A stretch of DNA of 16,233 bases from Candidatus Adiutrix sp. GTDB taxonomy: Bacteria > Desulfobacterota > Desulfarculia > Adiutricales > Adiutricaceae. The DNA is taken from positions 1 through 16,233 of the forward strand of contig JAISRV010000223.1 of assembly GCA_031273445.1 (NCBI GenBank). Direction: 5' to 3'. Positions 14,501-16,233 of this stretch are shown in pieces. The number at the start of each line of letters is the position of its first letter. Positions within the stretch are counted from its first letter, which is position 1. The position numbers were made by a program, and so were the translations under genes. A model generated the notes under the pieces. The model was given only the letters and a program-made list of their open reading frames with translations. It had not been told where the DNA came from and searched no databases.

Positions 14501-16233
14501 AAAAACTGGCCAAATTCTATGGCGCACAGAACGTCACCAGCGACGGCGATTGGGTCTACCTCAACCTGACCGACGAGATCAAAAACCGGCCCATGCCCTA
14601 TTACCAGAACACGCCCCAGGGCGTGGCCCGGGGCTTTATGTCCCTTCTGGACAACAACCGGCTGGCCCTGGCCTTCACCGAGGCCAGCGACGCCTCCTCC
14701 CCCATTCATGAGGGCATGCACGTCATTCTGGAGACCGTTCGGCAGGTGCTGGCCACCCCGCTGGACCAGATCGTCGACATGGCCGCCTACAATCAGCTGC
14801 GCCAGGAGATGATCACCCTCCGCGAGTGGATGGGCGAGACCAACCCTGAGGACGTGACGGCCGAGCCCAGCCGCCGGGGGCACGAGCGGGCGGCCGTGGG
14901 CCTGGAGACCTATATGATGGAGGGCAAGGCTCCCACCCCCGAGCTCCAACCCCTCTTCGACAAATTCAAATCCTGGCTCATGGGCGTCTACCGCACCGTC
15001 AGGGAGCTGCTGGATCGGACGCCCGGCTCCAAACCACTCAACCCCGAAATACGCCGCATCTTCGACCGCTGGCTGACCGAGGGCGGGCGGGAAGTGAGAG
15101 CCGGACCCGCCCCGGCCCCGGCCGCGGCCGCGGCGGACGCGCTCGGCCGGCCGGCAGGGTCAGCCGCGGCGACCGCCCGCGCCTCTTCGGGCGGCGCGGC
15201 CACGCCCATGGGGGCGACCGCCTCGGCCGTCGGGACCTCTTCGGGCGGCGCGGCCACGCCCCCGGCCAAGCGGCCCGTGGGCCGGCCGCGCAAGGTGGTC
15301 AAGCTGGCCGACTCGCCGGAGATGCCGCTCGACATGCAGAAGCGGCTCATAGCCGCGGCCAATAAAATGGCCCGGAATTACCTGCGCAACCGGCCCAGGG
15401 ACGTCCAGGTTTCGGTTGAGGACGCGGCCTCGGAAGCCGTGACGGCGGCCCTGGCCAAGTGGCCCAATTATAACCCGGCCAAGGGCGCCGACTTCCTGAC
15501 CTTCGTCCATCAGGAAATGCTGGGCGCGATAGAAAAATTCGCCAACCCCACCAACCTGGCCAGGTCTTACAACAACGACGAAAAATACATCCGCAACAAC
15601 CTGGACAAAGCCGCCAGGGAGGCCGGCGTCGTCGACAGCCGGGACCCGGTGGAGCTGGCCGCGGCCCTCAACGCCTACCGCGCTTCCGACCCTAACGTAA
15701 CCAAACAGGGTGTGGTCTATACCCCGCCCCAGATTCAAGCCGAGCTGGAATTTCGGAGGCTGAACAAAATCGCTTCGCTCGACAAACCCGCGCCGGGGGC
15801 GGAAGACGGCGAGGAAGGTGACCCGCTGGTCGAAACCCTGGCCAACCCGGGCGCCCGCGCCGACCTCAGCCTGGCGGCTGAGGAAACCGCCGACCGCGAC
15901 CGGGGCATCGTGACCGACAGCGCCGCGACCTACTTCATCACCCATGACCCGGAGCTGCGGGCGCTCATGCTGGAAGAGGCCGACTTCTCGGAGGTCGAGC
16001 GCCGGCTCTTCGACCGCACGCTAGTCGGCGACGACGACGCGAGAAACCCCAAAGTTTTGGCCAAGCTGCCCGGCGTGGGGAAAGACAACCTTCTGCCCCT
16101 CCTGCAAAGCATACAGGAGAAGACGGCCGAGGCCGTCGACCGGCTGCGGGAGACGCGGCCGGAGCTGTTCGAGAACATGCGGGCCGTGCTGCAACTGGAG
16201 CAGGGGCCGGCCCCCGACATCGAAGACGCCCTC
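8527..16233 (+). CDS. Giant polyvalent protein: two HExxH domains, duplicated EIQSD modules, AT-hook and sigma-70-like region (3' end outside window)
   Basis: One frame is open from 8326 to the window's last base without a stop; coding character begins near 8527, giving 2,569 codons and continuing. Order: helical N-terminal part (8527-8814), acidic/disordered linker (8815-9282), helical part (9283-9550), disordered linker (9551-9740), a segment with LGAFFREALRPLGVDPAQW (9805-9861), metallopeptidase-like domain with HEYVH (about 9960-10960), linker, module 1 (11188-13179), module 2 (13180-14598), second HExxH domain (14599-15075), Ala/Pro linker, AT-hook, and sigma-like region (15310 on). This domain pile-up is typical of polyvalent proteins of phages and conjugative elements, thought to enter the host with the DNA. 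No ATG, GTG or TTG lies in frame between 8326 and GTG 8644; the first ATG is 9283. The 5' end is therefore probably lost at the junction with the minus-strand remnant, or translation begins at GTG 8644. Confidence 0.88.
8858..9199 (+). CDS. Nested ORF (113 residues) in an alternative frame under the first linker
   Basis: It begins MTEQQALTQIIKLISRWKPL and reads as a Leu/Gln-rich, helix-like protein. A GGCGGAGGCGG lies just before the ATG and an upstream TAG (8831-8833) bounds the frame. In the first 50 codons I count about 74% G/C-ending codons here, against about 32% for the giant gene's frame over the same bases; the region's real genes end codons mostly in G/C. So this frame looks like the original coding frame, and the giant protein's Gly/Ala/Ser/Asn-rich linker is what results from reading it shifted. 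No family recognised. It could be a live overlapping gene or a fossil. Confidence 0.35.
   Translation: MTEQQALTQIIKLISRWKPLPEKLTSQLDQETLRKVLKLVRQLQDQGLSGAGYKTPARLAAMQKIIESWTAGPAQAPQIPPQQRAAESLAFRTIHGQTALDQRRTLTELRKRP
9154..9282 (+). other. Acidic low-complexity tract in the giant protein
   Basis: In the giant gene's frame this reads as a run dominated by Glu and Asp (for example EEALDETEEEAADETED), ending in about six consecutive Glu. Such tracts are disordered linkers or DNA mimics; here it separates the N-terminal helical part from the next helical part. Confidence 0.85.
9542..9664 (+). CDS. Short nested ORF (40 residues) under the second linker
   Basis: Begins MMNLKVVWRETMNRAMPYG in the same alternative frame as the 8858 ORF. 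It also lies under a Gly/Asp/Ser-rich disordered linker of the giant protein and has more G/C-ending codons than the main frame. There is no strong ribosome-binding site. Weak on its own; it is listed because the same pattern occurs three times in this gene. Confidence 0.15.
   Translation: MMNLKVVWRETMNRAMPYGMVGESTGEREIPILARMETAT
10480..10800 (+). other. First zincin-like metallopeptidase core (HEYVH) of the giant protein
   Basis: The motif DVIAHEYVHALL carries the HExxH zinc-binding signature (His 10522-10524, Glu 10525-10527, His 10534-10536). About 68 residues on, APTELVAFGFEGYL supplies a Glu (10741-10743) that fits the third-ligand helix seen in polyvalent-protein metallopeptidases (usually E-x-x-A-R-x-F-E). 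The upstream part back to about 9960 is AT-richer than the rest and has a mixed helical fold. Catalysis is plausible because all core residues are present; the substrate is unknown. Confidence 0.7.
10967..11164 (+). CDS. Nested ORF (65 residues) under the third linker
   Basis: Begins MTREDQIIQKAFQELRERFK, charged and helix-like, preceded by GGGGG about 7 bases before the ATG and bounded upstream by TGA (10934-10936). About 58% of its codons end in G/C against about 29% for the giant gene's frame in the same stretch, which there encodes a Ser/Gly/Asn/Arg-rich linker. No family recognised. Confidence 0.3.
   Translation: MTREDQIIQKAFQELRERFKRVQEMPGTEMYRVHQVVEAQRKMNERFEKAHRENPEEPLVEAILT
11188..13179 (+). 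repeat. EIQSD module, copy 1 (664 residues, with a ~380-residue helical insertion)
   Basis: It opens with YFQSPLAAPLAAPLTLS (containing a short PLAA tandem repeat). It then has LLDFLRLYPDSQ, DYSLILQDPSIEHGSTKHW, FGHLRFWLRG and AYVAEIQSDYFQ (EIQSD at 11635-11649). These match a module common in phage polyvalent proteins, where the motif is EIQSDWHQ after LAHVRF; I do not recall its formal family name. From 11659 to about 12798 lies a long Glu/Lys/Arg/Ala-rich helical, coiled-coil-like insertion. The module resumes at DAWNAAEKRFLAFANNELYQ, TLSKIEGYG and KKYADLPKKLAKFYGAQNV, ending at TYYQ. It shares a nearly identical 129-base block (13048-13176) with copy 2. Confidence 0.8.
13180..14598 (+). 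repeat. EIQSD module, copy 2 (473 residues, with a ~190-residue helical insertion)
   Basis: Same order as copy 1: YYQSPLAAPLTLSAFDD, LILEFLEPYDANEKF, EYSLILQDPAVKHNYAGHW, FGHIRVWLRG, AYIAETQSDYFQ (13660 on; Ile replaced by Thr). The helical insertion (13687-14262) is half as long as in copy 1. Then come DGWNAAEERFLAFADNELYQ and KKYADLPKKLAKFYGAQNV. The block 14467-14595 differs from 13048-13176 at about 14 of 129 bases. Tandem duplication followed by separate changes in the inserted coiled coil explains the pattern. Confidence 0.82.
14599..15075 (+). other. Second zincin-like metallopeptidase domain (HEGMH) of the giant protein
   Basis: ASSPIHEGMHVILETV carries HExxH (His 14707-14709, Glu 14710-14712, His 14719-14721). 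Downstream, GHERAAVGLETYMMEGKAPT and LFDKFKSWLMGVYRTVREL match the closing part of phage polyvalent zincins (usually HExFARxFExYLxEGKAPS, then a trailing LxxWLxxIYR). The likely third ligand is Glu 14884-14886. The usual Phe-Ala-Arg is Ala-Ala-Val here, but the metal residues remain. A remnant of the same domain is present in the minus-strand pseudogene. Confidence 0.75.
15183..15263 (+). repeat. Imperfect internal repeat in the Ala/Pro linker
   Basis: The bases encoding SSGGAATP occur at 15184-15207 and again at 15238-15261, identical over about 25 bases. They lie in the flexible linker just before the AT-hook. Slippage or small duplications in a disordered linker explain it. Confidence 0.8.
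15260..15296 (+). repeat. 37-bp perfect inverted repeat, right copy (encodes the AT-hook)
   Basis: Reverse-complement partner of 7764-7800. It encodes PAKRPVGRPRK, an AT-hook (GRP core flanked by basic residues and proline), a minor-groove DNA-binding motif. Confidence 0.9.
15310..16150 (+). other. Sigma-70-like region within the giant protein
   Basis: After the AT-hook, AAANKMARNYLRNRPRDV leads to VEDAASEAVTAALAKWPNYN, then PAKGADFLTFVHQEMLGAIE. This follows the sigma region 2 pattern (D-x-x-x-E-x-x-x-x-L, F-D/N-P-x-K/R-G, F-x-T-Y/F, closing A-I). A region-3-like part follows, with PPQIQAELEFRRLN and IASLDKPAPGAEDGEEGDPL (compare the SLD-P ... ED ... L-D blocks of sigma factors). Last, DFSEVERRLFDRTLVGDDDA ... 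VLAKLPGV ... SIQEKTAEAVDRLRE (15985-16155) is a weaker match to the region 4 helix-turn-helix. The region 2 match is the strongest and region 4 the weakest. No structure or search was run. Confidence 0.6.

Noticed and set aside
11188..14598. CRISPR or other short spaced repeat array
   Set aside because: The repeats here are long protein-coding modules, not short repeats with unique spacers.
15160..15945. 261-residue minus-strand frame
   Set aside because: Antisense to the sigma-like region, which has clear motifs on the plus strand; the composition is Gly/Arg/Val-rich without motifs.

Overview
The window looks like a chromosomal segment of a GC-rich Gram-negative bacterium carrying the edge of an integrated phage-like or conjugative element. 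The left half has closely packed housekeeping genes with strong G/C-ending codons. An anaerobe of the Desulfobacterota (deltaproteobacterial) type fits the cytidylate-kinase-like/BON protein and the formate/nitrite channel, but this is inference and only moderately secure.

Left region (1-3327): four genes are chained by 4-base start/stop overlaps: a 5'-truncated cytidylate-kinase-like protein with a BON-like tail, an amidohydrolase-fold hydrolase, PrmA (ribosomal protein L11 methyltransferase) and RsmE (16S rRNA U1498 methyltransferase). The last two make this a translation-maintenance operon. Next come a Sel1-repeat protein (3369-4343) and a membrane-anchored calcium-loop protein (4394-5812), which looks like an RTX-type protein cut off where its glycine-rich repeats would begin.

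Middle region (5813-7624): an 860-bp non-coding stretch holds a cloverleaf-like inverted-repeat element (6080-6220), a perfect (CT)32 microsatellite (6331-6394) and a promoter-like pair. A FocA/NirC-family formate/nitrite channel gene (6674-7534) follows.

Right region (7625-16233): this is the striking part. One reading frame stays open from 8326 through the last base of the window with no stop codon; coding character starts near 8527. It encodes more than 2,560 residues of a phage/mobile-element type 'polyvalent' protein. In order it has a helical N-terminal part, a very acidic linker, a first HExxH metallopeptidase-like domain, and two tandem copies of a module carrying an EIQSD motif, each split by a long charged helical insertion. 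A second HExxH domain, an AT-hook (GRPRK) and a segment resembling sigma-70 regions 2, 3 and possibly 4 follow. Head-to-head with it on the minus strand lies a broken paralogue (7625-8523) that keeps pieces of the same architecture plus one domain the big gene lacks. A perfect 37-base inverted repeat links the two at the AT-hook. Under the big gene's disordered linkers sit short ORFs in another frame whose codon usage looks more like real coding sequence than the main frame does there.

The most novel suggestion is a metallopeptidase-bearing polyvalent protein that also carries a sigma-factor-like module, perhaps delivered with invading DNA to redirect host transcription. The sequence supports the architecture; delivery and function are inference. 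No tRNA, rRNA or CRISPR array was seen.
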